Shown: one piece after another, positions 17,264-26,120 of the stretch
Numbering within the stretch: position 1 is the stretch's first letter
Layout: each line of letters begins with the position of its first letter
DNA from: Plesiocystis pacifica SIR-1
GTDB lineage: Bacteria > Myxococcota_A > Polyangia > Nannocystales > Nannocystaceae
Reading direction: 5' to 3'
Assembly: GCF_000170895.1 (NCBI RefSeq)
Contig: NZ_ABCS01000048.1
Span: 1-64,000, forward strand
DNA: 64,000 nucleotides
The notes under the pieces: generated by a model
What the model was told of the DNA's origin: nothing
The model's input: the letters and a program-made list of their open reading frames with translations, nothing else
Database searches by the model: none
Made by a program: the position numbers and the translations under genes

Positions 17264-19435
17264 GTGAGCCGGGCTCAACTACGTAGCGATCCTCGCTTTG
17301 AAATCATCACGGGCGCATGTCCCCACGATTGCCCGGATACCTGCGCGTGGCAGGTCGCGGTCGAGCGCGAGACCGGCGAGGCGGCGGACATCTGGGGGCA
17401 CCCGGATCAGCCCCTCACCGACGGCAAGCTGTGCGGCAAGGTCGACAACTACCTGCTGCGGACCCACCACGCCCAGCGGCTCCGGCAGCCCCTGCGTCGA
17501 GTCGGCCCCAAGGGACCTGGGGCCCGCTTCGAGCCCATCTCCTGGGACCAAGCGATCGCCACCGTGGCCGAGCAGATACGCAGCCGGGTGGACCAACACG
17601 GGCCGACCACCGTGCTGCCCTACAGCTACTCGGGCACCCTCGGCCTGCTCCAGGGCGAGGGCATGGCCGCCCGCTTCTTCAACCGCCTCGGCGCGAGCCG
17701 GCTCGCCCGGAGCATCTGCGCCACCGCGGGCTTCGAGGGGCTGGTCTACACCCTCGGTCGCGCCCGTGGTCCAGACCCACTCGATTTCAAACATAGCAAG
17801 CTGATCTTGCTCTGGGGCAGCAACACCCTCACGAGCAACATGCACCTTTGGCCAGTCATCCAGCAGGCGCGCAAGGCCGGGGCCAAGGTCGTGGTCATCG
17901 ATCCCGTGCGCACGCGGACGGCCCGGGCGGCTGACGACTGGGTTCCCATTCGCCCCGGTACGGACGCCGCCCTGGCCCTGGCCCTGATGCACGTCCTGGT
18001 CACCGAGGAGCTCGTCGACGCCGACTACATCGCCCGCGGAACCGTCGGCTACGAGGCCCTCGCCGAGCGGGTCCGCGAGCGCTGGACCCCGGCGCGGGCC
18101 GAGGCCATCACCGGCGTCCCGGCGGCGCGCATCGTCGAGCTGGCCCGGGACTACGGCCGCGCCAAGCCGGCGATGATCCGCGTGAACTATGGGGTCCAGC
18201 GCAACCGCGGCGGCGGCATGACGGTGCGGACCATCGCCTGCCTGCCGGCCCTGGTCGGCGCCTGGAAGCAGCGCGGCGGCGGCGTGCTGCTCTCGACCTC
18301 GGGCAGCTTCGAGCTCGACCTTCGCGGCCTCGAGCGCCCGGACCTGCACCCCGCCGGCCAGCCCACGCCGCGGACCTTGAACATGAACCGCCTGGGCCAG
18401 GCGCTCTCGGGCGACCCCGAGCAGCTTCGCCAGGCCCACCTGCGCGCGCGGCCGATCGACGCGGCCCCGGACGAGCCCGGCCCGCCCGTGACCGCGCTGG
18501 TCGTCTACAACTGCAACCCCGCCGCCGTCGCCCCGGATCAGCAGGCCGTGCTCGCCGGGCTGGCCCGCGACGAGCTGTTCACCGTGGTGCTCGAGCACTT
18601 CGCCACGGACACCGTCGACTACGCCGACGTCGTGCTCCCGGCCACGACCCAGCTCGAGCACTGGGACCTGCACAAGTCCTACGGGCACCTCTACCTGAGC
18701 CTCAACCGACCCGCGATCGCGCCGGTCGGCGCGTGCCTGCCCAACGCCGAGATCTTCCGCCGCCTGGCCCGGGCCCTCGGCTTCGACGAGCCCTGCTTCG
18801 CACAGACCGACGCGGCCATCCTCGAGGCCCTCGTCGAAGCCCAGAGCCACCCGAGCCTCGCCACGATCACCTGGCAGCGCTTGCTGGAAGAAGGCTTTTG
18901 CCGCCTCGACCTGCCCGAGCCCTACCTGCCCTTCGCCGACGGCGACTTCCCCACGCCGAGCGGCCGCTGCGAGCTCCACAGCGAGACCATGGCGGCCCAC
19001 GGCTACGACCCCCTGCCCAGCTACACCGCGCCCGAGTCCGCCGGCCACGTCGCTGCGGATCCCGAGCTGCTCCAGCTGATCTCCCCGCCGGCGCACAGCT
19101 TCCTCAACAGCACCTTCGTCAACATCGAGAAGTTCGCCAAGCGCGAGCGCGGGCCCTCGGTCGCCATTCACCCCGACGACGCCGAACACCGCGGGATCGC
19201 CGAGGGCGAGCTCGTCGAGCTCGGCAACGGGCGCGGATCAGTGCGTCTTCGTGCCAGGGTCAGCCCCGACGTCGTGCGCGGAACCGTCGTGGCGGCCAGC
19301 ATCTGGTGGAACAAGCTGAGCCCCGAAGGCCGCAACATCAACACGCTCAGCCCGCCAGACGAGGCCGACATGGGCGCCGGAGCGCGGTTTTTCGATGTCG
19401 CGGTGCACCTTGGCAAAGCGTCCACAAAACAATAG
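17264..19435 (+). CDS. Molybdopterin-dependent oxidoreductase (DMSO reductase superfamily)
   Basis: A 723-aa Mo-bisMGD enzyme. The N-terminus binds a [4Fe-4S] cluster through C19-x3-C23-x3-C27-x29-C57 (CPHDCPDTC, then LCGKV). The central part has typical cofactor-binding signatures ([53 protein letters not shown]). The C-terminal molydop_binding domain ends near [12 protein letters not shown]. No Tat signal, so cytoplasmic. No partner subunits are adjacent. Start at GTG 17264. Substrate cannot be deduced. It belongs to a branch of soluble, single-subunit enzymes. Confidence 0.92.
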   Translation: MSRAQLRSDPRFEIITGACPHDCPDTCAWQVAVERETGEAADIWGHPDQPLTDGKLCGKVDNYLLRTHHAQRLRQPLRRVGPKGPGARFEPISWDQAIATVAEQIRSRVDQHGPTTVLPYSYSGTLGLLQGEGMAARFFNRLGASRLARSICATAGFEGLVYTLGRARGPDPLDFKHSKLILLWGSNTLTSNMHLWPVIQQARKAGAKVVVIDPVRTRTARAADDWVPIRPGTDAALALALMHVLVTEELVDADYIARGTVGYEALAERVRERWTPARAEAITGVPAARIVELARDYGRAKPAMIRVNYGVQRNRGGGMTVRTIACLPALVGAWKQRGGGVLLSTSGSFELDLRGLERPDLHPAGQPTPRTLNMNRLGQALSGDPEQLRQAHLRARPIDAAPDEPGPPVTALVVYNCNPAAVAPDQQAVLAGLARDELFTVVLEHFATDTVDYADVVLPATTQLEHWDLHKSYGHLYLSLNRPAIAPVGACLPNAEIFRRLARALGFDEPCFAQTDAAILEALVEAQSHPSLATITWQRLLEEGFCRLDLPEPYLPFADGDFPTPSGRCELHSETMAAHGYDPLPSYTAPESAGHVAADPELLQLISPPAHSFLNSTFVNIEKFAKRERGPSVAIHPDDAEHRGIAEGELVELGNGRGSVRLRARVSPDVVRGTVVAASIWWNKLSPEGRNINTLSPPDEADMGAGARFFDVAVHLGKASTKQ

Positions 19436-19455
19436 TAGGGTGGTCGCTGGCAGCC

Positions 19456-22323
19456 ATGAGTAGCGCCGACGCCACGGACCACCCCCACCCGCCGCAGCTC
19501 AGCGACGCCGAACGCGACGCCGAGACGCTGCTCTCGCCGGGGCACGACCTCGACGGGGCGGGGCTTCGGGGCGCCTTCGAGCGCGGCGAGCTGATCGGGC
19601 GCTACCTGGTCCTCGAAGAGGTCGGGCGCGGGTCCATGGGCGTGGTGCTCGCGGCCTACGACCCCGAGCTCGATCGCAAGGTCGCCCTCAAGCTGCTGCG
19701 GGTGTCCGGCGATCCTCGGCGGCTCGAGTCCTCGCGGGTGCGCATGCTTCGCGAGGCCAAGGCCATGGCCAGCCTCGCCCACCCCAACGTCATCGCCATC
19801 CACGACGTCGGCTCCTTCGGCGACGCGGTGTTCATCGCCATGGAGTTCGTCGAGGGCGGCTCCCTGCGCCAGTGGCTGGCCGCGCCGATCAAGCCGCGCA
19901 GCTGGCAGACGATCGTGCGGACCTACATCCAGGCCGGCGAGGGCCTCTCGGCCGCCCACGCCCGGGGCATCGTCCACCGCGACTTCAAGCCCGACAACGC
20001 CCTGGTCCACGGCGACGGCCGGGTCGGCGTGGGCGACTTTGGCCTGGCGCGGCTCAACGAGCACAGCGGGCCGCGCCTGCTCTCCGACCGCGACGCCCTC
20101 GCCGACGGCCTCGAGCGCCTGCGCGAGACCCTGAGCGACTCGAGCACGGACCAAAACCTCACGCATACCGGCGCGCTGCTCGGGACGCCGGCCTACATGG
20201 CCCCGGAGCAGCACCTGCGCGCCGAGGTCGACGGGCGGGCCGATCAGTTCGCGTTTTGCGTGGCGCTGTGGGAGGCCCTCGCGGGCGAGCGGCCCTTCTC
20301 CGGGCGCAACCCCAACATCCTCGCGTCCAAGGTGCTGTCTGGGGACCACGAGCCCTTCCCCCGGGACAGCCCCGTGCCCGCGCCGATCCGCGCCGCCCTC
20401 GAGCGCGGCCTGTCCCCCGCCCCGGGCGACCGCTTCGCGAGCATGCGCGAGCTGCTCGGCGCCCTCGAGGCGGGCCTGGTCAAGCCGCCCTCGCCCGCGC
20501 GGCGCTGGGCCGGGATCATCGTCGGCCTGCTCGCCACCGCGACCTTCGCCGGCGCCGTGGGCTACGGCTCCATGCTCGGCGAGGGCATCAGCGTCGACCG
20601 CCCCTCGCTGTGCAGCGCGGCCGAGCTGCGCATGCACGACGTGTGGGACCCGGACGTGCGCGCGGTCGTCGAGGACCGCCACGCCAGCGCCCAGGGCTTC
20701 GCCCGCGCCAGCCTCGACCGCGCCATCGCCCGCCTCGACGGCCTGCGCGAGGAGTGGATCATCGGGCACACCGAGGCCTGCGAGGCGACCCGGGTCTACG
20801 GCGAGCAGTCCTCGGAGATGCTCGATCGGCGGATGACCTGCCTGTCCCAGCGCCGCGGCGAGATCGCGGCGGTCAGCTCGGCCCTGCGCGAGGACTACGG
20901 CGCCGATCAGACCGAGGCCTCCCGCGCCCTGCTCGAGTCCGTCGACCAGCTCCTCGCGACCGTCGGCTCCATCGACGGCTGCGCCGACCTGACCTTGCTC
21001 GAGGCCGAGGGTGAGCCGCCCCCGGCCGAGCGCCGCTCGGAGGTCGAGCTGCTGCGCTGGCGCCTGTCCGACCTCGAGGTCCGCCACCGCCGCATGGGCA
21101 CCAACGAGTCGATGACCGTGGCCGCCGACCTGGTCCGAGACGCCGAGGCCCTCGGCTACGGGCCCGTGCTCGCCGAGGCCCTGCTGCGCCAGGCCCAGCT
21201 CACCGACCTCTACGTCAGCCCCCACGAGGCCCTGCCCATCGCCCGCCGGTCCATGGCCGAGGCGACCCGCTCGCGCCACCGCCGGGGCGCGGTCCGGGCC
21301 CAGAGCCTGATCGCGTGGATCGAGGGGGCCGGGCGCGGCAACCATGAGTTCGGGCTGTGGCTCCTCGACCAGGCCAGCGCGGAGCTCGGCGCCCTCGGCC
21401 AGCCGCGCCGCGAGACCCTGCGCGTGATGACCGACCGGGCCGCGCTGCAGTACTCCTCCGGAGACATCACCGGCGCGCTCGAGCAGTTCCAGGCCGCGCT
21501 GGCCTTCGCCGAGTCCCACTACGGCGCCCAGCACCTGCGCGCGGCGGATCTGCGCTTCAACATCGCGACCATGCACCTGCGCCTGGGCAACCTCGACAAG
21601 GGCGAGCAGGGCTTGCGCCGCGCCCTCGAGGTCTACACCCAGCTCATGGGCCCCGAGCACCCCGAGGTCGCGCAGATCCACACCAACCTCACCGCGGTGC
21701 TCGACGAGCGCGGCGAGACCGAGGAGGCGCGCATGCACGCCGAGCGGGCCATCGAGATCTGGAAGGCGAGCGGCGCCGACGCGCGGCTGTCGAAGGCCTA
21801 CGTCAACCTCGCCAGCGTGGCCAGCACCGAGGGCGCCTACTCGGAGGCCCTCGAGCTGTTCACCAAGGCCCACGCCCTCAAGGCCGAGGTCTACGGCGCC
21901 GCGCACCCGGACACCATCTTGACCCTGTGCGACGTCGCCGACAGCCTCCGCCTGCTCGGCCGCTACGACGAGGCCCAGGCCCGCTACGACGAGGCGCTGC
22001 GCCACGTCGAGGATCTCCCCCCGGCCAACGGCGTCCGCGTCCGCGTCCACCTCGACCTCGTCGATCTCGCGCTGAGCCGCGGCGAGCACCTCGACGCCCT
22101 CGCCCGCGTCGACGCCCTCGCCCCCGCGGTCACCGAGCAGGATCCGAAGAGCCGGGAGAGCGCACGCCTGTGCCTGCTGCGCGCCAAGATCCTCGTCGCC
22201 CTCGATCGCAAAGACGAGGCCACCGCGACGCTGCGCGAAGGCCTCGAGCGCTACACCAGCTCCGGGGGGGCGCTGCGCAAGACCCTCGAGCTGCTGCTGC
22301 TCGAGCTCAGCGAGCCCTCATGA
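19456..22323 (+). CDS. Ser/Thr protein kinase with C-terminal TPR region
   Basis: A 955-aa Hanks-type kinase. ATG at 19456, 20 bases after the oxidoreductase stop, is chosen over an open frame running far upstream inside that gene. Kinase domain about 45-325: glycine loop VGRGSMGVV, VALKLLR lysine, catalytic HRDFKPDN (H174-R175-D176), DFGLARL, and GTPAYMAPEQ. One membrane segment lies near 352-374 (IIVGLLATATFAGAVGYG). Residues about 550-930 are TPR repeats (for example DLRFNIATMHLRLGNLDKGEQ and KAYVNLASVASTEGAYSEA). A common myxobacterial architecture. The TPRs probably recruit or sense partner proteins. Confidence 0.93.
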   Translation: MSSADATDHPHPPQLSDAERDAETLLSPGHDLDGAGLRGAFERGELIGRYLVLEEVGRGSMGVVLAAYDPELDRKVALKLLRVSGDPRRLESSRVRMLREAKAMASLAHPNVIAIHDVGSFGDAVFIAMEFVEGGSLRQWLAAPIKPRSWQTIVRTYIQAGEGLSAAHARGIVHRDFKPDNALVHGDGRVGVGDFGLARLNEHSGPRLLSDRDALADGLERLRETLSDSSTDQNLTHTGALLGTPAYMAPEQHLRAEVDGRADQFAFCVALWEALAGERPFSGRNPNILASKVLSGDHEPFPRDSPVPAPIRAALERGLSPAPGDRFASMRELLGALEAGLVKPPSPARRWAGIIVGLLATATFAGAVGYGSMLGEGISVDRPSLCSAAELRMHDVWDPDVRAVVEDRHASAQGFARASLDRAIARLDGLREEWIIGHTEACEATRVYGEQSSEMLDRRMTCLSQRRGEIAAVSSALREDYGADQTEASRALLESVDQLLATVGSIDGCADLTLLEAEGEPPPAERRSEVELLRWRLSDLEVRHRRMGTNESMTVAADLVRDAEALGYGPVLAEALLRQAQLTDLYVSPHEALPIARRSMAEATRSRHRRGAVRAQSLIAWIEGAGRGNHEFGLWLLDQASAELGALGQPRRETLRVMTDRAALQYSSGDITGALEQFQAALAFAESHYGAQHLRAADLRFNIATMHLRLGNLDKGEQGLRRALEVYTQLMGPEHPEVAQIHTNLTAVLDERGETEEARMHAERAIEIWKASGADARLSKAYVNLASVASTEGAYSEALELFTKAHALKAEVYGAAHPDTILTLCDVADSLRLLGRYDEAQARYDEALRHVEDLPPANGVRVRVHLDLVDLALSRGEHLDALARVDALAPAVTEQDPKSRESARLCLLRAKILVALDRKDEATATLREGLERYTSSGGALRKTLELLLLELSEPS

Positions 22324-22626
22324 CGCGGGCATGAAGGGCGACGCGTCCGTGCCCTCGGTCCGGGCCGGCAGCCAGTCCACCCCGCCGCGCTCTTGGCTCG
22401 GCATCAGCTCGGCTGCGCCGTGAGTCTCGCGCACCGACATGAAGGCCTCGTCCATGCGCGCCTTCGCGGCGGTCTGCGCCGGCATGAACACGCGCTCGAG
22501 CTCGGGGCGCGCGGGCAGGAACACGCCCGCGCCCGCGGGGGCCTCGACGGCCGGTGCATCGGCCGCGTCGGCGCTCGGGAGCTGCAGCGCGGCGAGGACC
22601 AGAGTCCGGAGCAGTACGGCGTTCAT
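22318..22626 (-). CDS. Small secreted protein with repeated [F/L/W][L/M]P[A/S] motifs
   Basis: A 102-aa protein with a signal peptide (MNAVLLRTLVLAALQLPSADA). ATG at 22626 is used rather than the longer frame to 22704, because it starts the signal peptide. The mature part holds five short motifs of one type: FLPAR, FMPAQ, LMPSQ, WLPAR and the terminal FMPAS. No family recognised. The 3' end overlaps the kinase stop by a few bases in convergent orientation. Confidence 0.55.
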   Translation of the reverse strand: MNAVLLRTLVLAALQLPSADAADAPAVEAPAGAGVFLPARPELERVFMPAQTAAKARMDEAFMSVRETHGAAELMPSQERGGVDWLPARTEGTDASPFMPAS

Positions 22627-22785
22627 GGCCCTCCAATGACATGGTTTGGCGGTGGGGGCGAGAAACCGAGCGCGAAATTTTTGATCGCGTTGCGTGCGTG
22701 TCACCTGACACTTGGAACCCCTCCGGGCCTTCGACCTCGAGGTCTGGCGGGGTCGTCAGGGCCCTCGCCAGGCCCGCGCGCCGGC

Positions 22786-23760
22786 TCACTGCGCCGCGAC
22801 GTACCAGCGCTGCGAGGTGGCGATGTTCGCGGTCCCGGCGACCACCAAGACGCCCGAGATGTCGAGGGTGCCCGCGCCGGCCGCGTTGGCCAGGGACACG
22901 GTGCCGTCGACGTGGGTCTGGACGGTGAAGCGCGCGTCGACCAGCTCGGCGTCGGCGTTGGGGTCGGCGAACACCCCCGCGCTGGTCACGGCCAGCGCGC
23001 CGTCGCTCTGCATGTTCCACATCCGGGCGTAGCTCGAGTCCGCCGCGCAATCGAGGACCCAGTCCCCGGCCGAGCCGCTGAGGCCCAGGATGCTCTCGAC
23101 GTGGTAGCCGCCGATGCTGGGCATGCCGGCGAGGCCGCGGTTTTCCTGGCTGGTGAAGGCGAGGATCTGGCCGTCGTAGCTCGTGCAGAAGCTCGCCGTG
23201 GTCTCGGTCACGACGTCGGCCACGGTCCAGGTCGCGGCCGCGCTGGTCGCGGGGCCCGTGGTCACGTCGCCGTTGTTGATGGCGAGGACGCGGCCGTCGG
23301 GCTGGGAGAAGGTGTAGCTGCCCACGCCCATGTCGGTGACCTGCCACAGCTCGCCGCCCATGTCCGGGGGGCCGTCGGTGACGATGATGGGCATGTGGCC
23401 GCCGCCGCTCGCCGACTGGTTGCTCATCGAGCCGCCGTCGCCGATCGACAGGTAGAGGTAGTCGTCGCCGGCGACCGTGGTGCAGTTGACCGTCAGCAGC
23501 ACGTCGTCCGCGTCGAGGCCGGGGACGATGTCGCGGGAGCCGTCGACCGCGATCAGGTCGCTACTATAGTCATTCGAAAGCGCAATCTTCTTACCACCGT
23601 GATCGGCGCAGAACTGGGCCGTATCGGAGGTCGACGAGCGGAACTCCTCGGGCCCGAAACCCTCGATATCGCCGCCCTGGTCGCTGCAGGCCGCCAGGCA
23701 GGCGATCGCAGCCATGAAGGAGACAGTCTTGATTCCACGAGCAACGTTCTTGTAGTTCAT
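22786..23760 (-). CDS. Secreted lipoprotein, trefoil-like, unknown function
   Basis: A 324-aa lipoprotein from ATG 23760 (MNYKNVARGIKTVSFMAAIACLAAC). The longer frame to 23829 only adds residues before the signal. The mature part contains two related halves opening with FCADHGGKKIALSN and FCTSYDGQILAFTS, each followed by W-containing beta-rich stretches and ending in RWYVAAQ. This suggests two beta-trefoil-like (ricin-type) units. No enzymatic motif. Confidence 0.65.
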   Translation of the reverse strand: MNYKNVARGIKTVSFMAAIACLAACSDQGGDIEGFGPEEFRSSTSDTAQFCADHGGKKIALSNDYSSDLIAVDGSRDIVPGLDADDVLLTVNCTTVAGDDYLYLSIGDGGSMSNQSASGGGHMPIIVTDGPPDMGGELWQVTDMGVGSYTFSQPDGRVLAINNGDVTTGPATSAAATWTVADVVTETTASFCTSYDGQILAFTSQENRGLAGMPSIGGYHVESILGLSGSAGDWVLDCAADSSYARMWNMQSDGALAVTSAGVFADPNADAELVDARFTVQTHVDGTVSLANAAGAGTLDISGVLVVAGTANIATSQRWYVAAQ

Positions 23761-24342
23761 CGTTGGTCCATCCTGGCCACCGTGGTTCCCGGGGCTCGAT
23801 TGGGGAGTATCGGAGGCCCCCATTTGCATTCACATTTGGCTCACCTATCGCTCACTTTTTTTGTGCTCTGGGCGCACGACATCCGTGTCATCGCGCACAT
23901 ACGGATGGCAACAGAAGCTTTCCTAGCCGCCACCAACCGGCGAATTCGAGGTCTCAGGGCGAATCAGTGGAGATCGCAAACAATACTAGCCACACTCGCT
24001 ATCACACCGACCATGGCATTTTGCATCGCATCCACTGTGAACATTTATTTGATTCGACTCATGCGATTCGAGCGCACAAAAAAAGAAGGCGATCGAATGA
24101 TCGCCTTCTTCGGATTGGCTCGTTTGCTTTCGTCTCAGGAGTGAGTGCCGAGTCGATGGGGGACTCACCTCGGCCTTCAATGTGGGAGTCACGGCTCGCT
24201 CAGATTTTGTTCATGGGGACACTCAGATTTTTGCCCAGCTGCGCGATTTCGCCCCATAGCCATCCAGAACATCGTTTTAGGCCCACATTTGGGCCAACCG
24301 CGCGATCCGCAGCGCCTCCCAGCCCTGGTAGGCTCGGCCGCG
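23761..24342. other. Intergenic region, AT-richer than surroundings
   Basis: A 582-bp gap between the divergent lipoprotein gene at 22786-23760 and the DUF1697 gene. It is clearly lower in GC than its neighbours, with runs of A and T. It carries a strong hairpin with a T run on the minus strand (24078-24110) and a near-duplication ctcagatttt at about 24199 and 24222. No convincing gene was seen. It may hold the promoters for both flanking genes and a short minus-strand RNA. Confidence 0.6.
24078..24110 (-). terminator. Intrinsic terminator-like hairpin on minus strand
   Basis: Arms aagaaggcgatc (24083-24094) and gatcgccttctt (24099-24110) with loop gaat form a perfect 12-bp stem. Read on the minus strand, the stem is followed by a run of T (24078-24084). 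No minus-strand gene lies immediately upstream, so it would end either an unannotated short RNA or antisense transcription. Confidence 0.65.
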
Positions 24343-24891
24343 ATGGCCTCTCCGGCGCGCTTTCTCGCCCTGCTCCGCGGCATCAACGTCGGTGGGCGCA
24401 ACAAGGTGCCCATGCAGATCCTCCGCGAGCTGTTCGAGGGCGCTGGCGCCACCGAGGTGTCGACCTACATCCAAAGCGGCAATGTCCTGTTCACCGCGGC
24501 CGGAACGCGCGCGGCCACTGCCCTTGCCGAGCGAGCCCGCGCCGCCCTCGAGGCCGAGCTGGGCGTGGACAGCCCCATGATCGTGCGCAGCGCCAAGCGC
24601 ATGCGCGAGGTCGCGGCCGCCCACCCCTTGGCCAAGGCGGGCGACCTCGACAAGCTGTTGATGGTCGCCTTCTTGTCGCGCAAGCCCAAGGTCGCGGGGG
24701 TCCGCGCCCTCGACCCCGAGCGCTGCGCCCCCGACAGCTTCGAGGTCCGCGGGTCCGAGGTCTACCTGCGCTACGCCACCGGCGCAGGCAGGAGCAAGCT
24801 GACGACGACTTACCTGGACCGCACGCTGGATGCGGTCTCCACCGTGCGGAACTGGCGGACCGTCAACGCCCTCGTCGAGCGCGTCGGCTGA
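24343..24891 (+). CDS. DUF1697 family protein
   Basis: A 182-aa cytosolic protein of the DUF1697 family: ARFLALLRGINVGGRNKVPM at the start, then STYIQSGNVLF and the LRYATGAGRSKLTTTYLDR segment typical of the family. ATG at 24343 is chosen because MASPARFLALLRGINVGG is the usual family start. Biochemical role unknown. The 3' end overlaps the convergent protease gene by 29 bp. Confidence 0.9.
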   Translation: MASPARFLALLRGINVGGRNKVPMQILRELFEGAGATEVSTYIQSGNVLFTAAGTRAATALAERARAALEAELGVDSPMIVRSAKRMREVAAAHPLAKAGDLDKLLMVAFLSRKPKVAGVRALDPERCAPDSFEVRGSEVYLRYATGAGRSKLTTTYLDRTLDAVSTVRNWRTVNALVERVG

Positions 24892-26059
24892 AGCCAAGGC
24901 CCACGACGACCAGCGCGAGCAGGCCGCTCGATCCGCGAGCGCGGCGATCGTCTGCGGCCGCGCACGCGCAGCTGCCCTCGTCGAGGTCGGCGCCGCCCTC
25001 TCCCGTGCCGCCGGACTCGTCGCCGCCGAGCTCGTCGTCGCCGTCGTCGCCGAGCTCGTCTCCTCCGCTGTCTTCGCCCGACTCGCCGCCCGACTCTTCG
25101 CCGCCCGACTCCTCGCTGCCCGACTCCTCGCCGCCCGACTCCTCGCCGCCCGACTCCTCACTCCCCGACTCTTCGCCCGACTCTTCGCCGCCGCCCCCGT
25201 TGCTTCCGCAGGTCTCGCTCGGGCCCGACACGGGCACGTCGCTGCACCAGCTGGCCCAGCTGCCCTCGTGGGTGTGGTCGCCGGAGAAGAAGCCCCCGCA
25301 GCCCTCCCCGGGCTCCCAGTCCCCGGTCTCGGCGTCGAAGCAGGGCGTGATGTCGATGCCCCGCTCCGACTCGAAGTGGGGCACGACCAGGTCCAGGCGC
25401 ATGTACTGGGCGGCCGAGTTGCACGGGATCCCCGTGGTCCCCCCGAGCAGGGTCCCGATGGTCCGCCAGCCGCCGTCGGCCGCCTGCACGAACACCGGGC
25501 CGCCCGAGTCTCCGGCGCAGGGCGACTGGGGATCGCCGGGGTTGCCGATGATCACCCGGGCGGGCTCGACGGTGGTGATCGTCTGGGGGATCCAGCGCTT
25601 GGTCCCGAACTGCCCCGCGCCGTAAGAGGTGTCGCCGAAGCCCGCGACGATCACGTCCGCGCCCACGGTCATCAGATCGTCGAGCTCGCAGCCGTAGAGC
25701 ACCGGCGTGACCGGAAGATCGGTCACCTCGGTGGCGAGCTCGCAGATCATCGCGTCCTGGCTGCCCGTGCCCACGCACGCGACCACGCCCACGTCCTGCC
25801 CCTGGCCGTTGGCCGTGGGCCCGAAGTGGACGCTGCTGGGCTGGCCGCAGTGCTGCGCCGTGGAGATGGCCCGGGGGTGGATCAGCGTCCCGGAGCAGCC
25901 GTTGAGGGCGACCACCGTGGGCCAGCCGCAGGTCTGCGTGGTGTCGCCGTTGACGATGCCCGTGGGCTTGGCGAGCTCGGGCTCGACCCCAGCGCCAGGG
26001 CCGAAGCAGGTGAACAGGGCGGGCAGGACGAGGAGCAGCGCGGCGGACATGCTCGCCAC
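24863..26059 (-). CDS. Trypsin-like serine protease with MYXO-CTERM-like tail
   Basis: A 398-aa secreted S1-family protease. Signal peptide at the N-terminus (start at 26059 or 26050). The mature enzyme begins near GIVNGD. Catalytic triad visible: H70 (TAQHC), D102 (SQDAMICEL), S185 (GDSGGP). After residue about 295 comes a Gly/Glu/Ser linker of EESGGEESG repeats, coded by tandem ~15-bp units (25060-25200). The C-terminus ends in SCACAAADDRR, a membrane segment (GLLALVVVGLGF) and SRRARRGR, the layout of MYXO-CTERM sorting signals. Likely displayed at the outer surface, or released for predation (inference). Confidence 0.87.
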   Translation of the reverse strand: MASMSAALLLVLPALFTCFGPGAGVEPELAKPTGIVNGDTTQTCGWPTVVALNGCSGTLIHPRAISTAQHCGQPSSVHFGPTANGQGQDVGVVACVGTGSQDAMICELATEVTDLPVTPVLYGCELDDLMTVGADVIVAGFGDTSYGAGQFGTKRWIPQTITTVEPARVIIGNPGDPQSPCAGDSGGPVFVQAADGGWRTIGTLLGGTTGIPCNSAAQYMRLDLVVPHFESERGIDITPCFDAETGDWEPGEGCGGFFSGDHTHEGSWASWCSDVPVSGPSETCGSNGGGGEESGEESGSEESGGEESGGEESGSEESGGEESGGESGEDSGGDELGDDGDDELGGDESGGTGEGGADLDEGSCACAAADDRRARGSSGLLALVVVGLGFSRRARRGR

Positions 26060-26120
26060 TCTAGGGACCCCATCCCCGAGTTTTGTTGCGAAGCTTGTAG
26101 CGCCGCGCTGACACGCGAGG

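Noticed and set aside
18733-19455. N-terminal extension of the kinase into the oxidoreductase gene
   Set aside because: It overlaps a strongly supported coding region and is Arg/Pro-rich shadow sequence. ATG 19456 gives a normal kinase start.
19168-22089. 973-aa antisense open frame over the kinase gene
   Set aside because: Composition typical of GC-rich shadow frames, no domains, and the plus-strand kinase is unmistakable.
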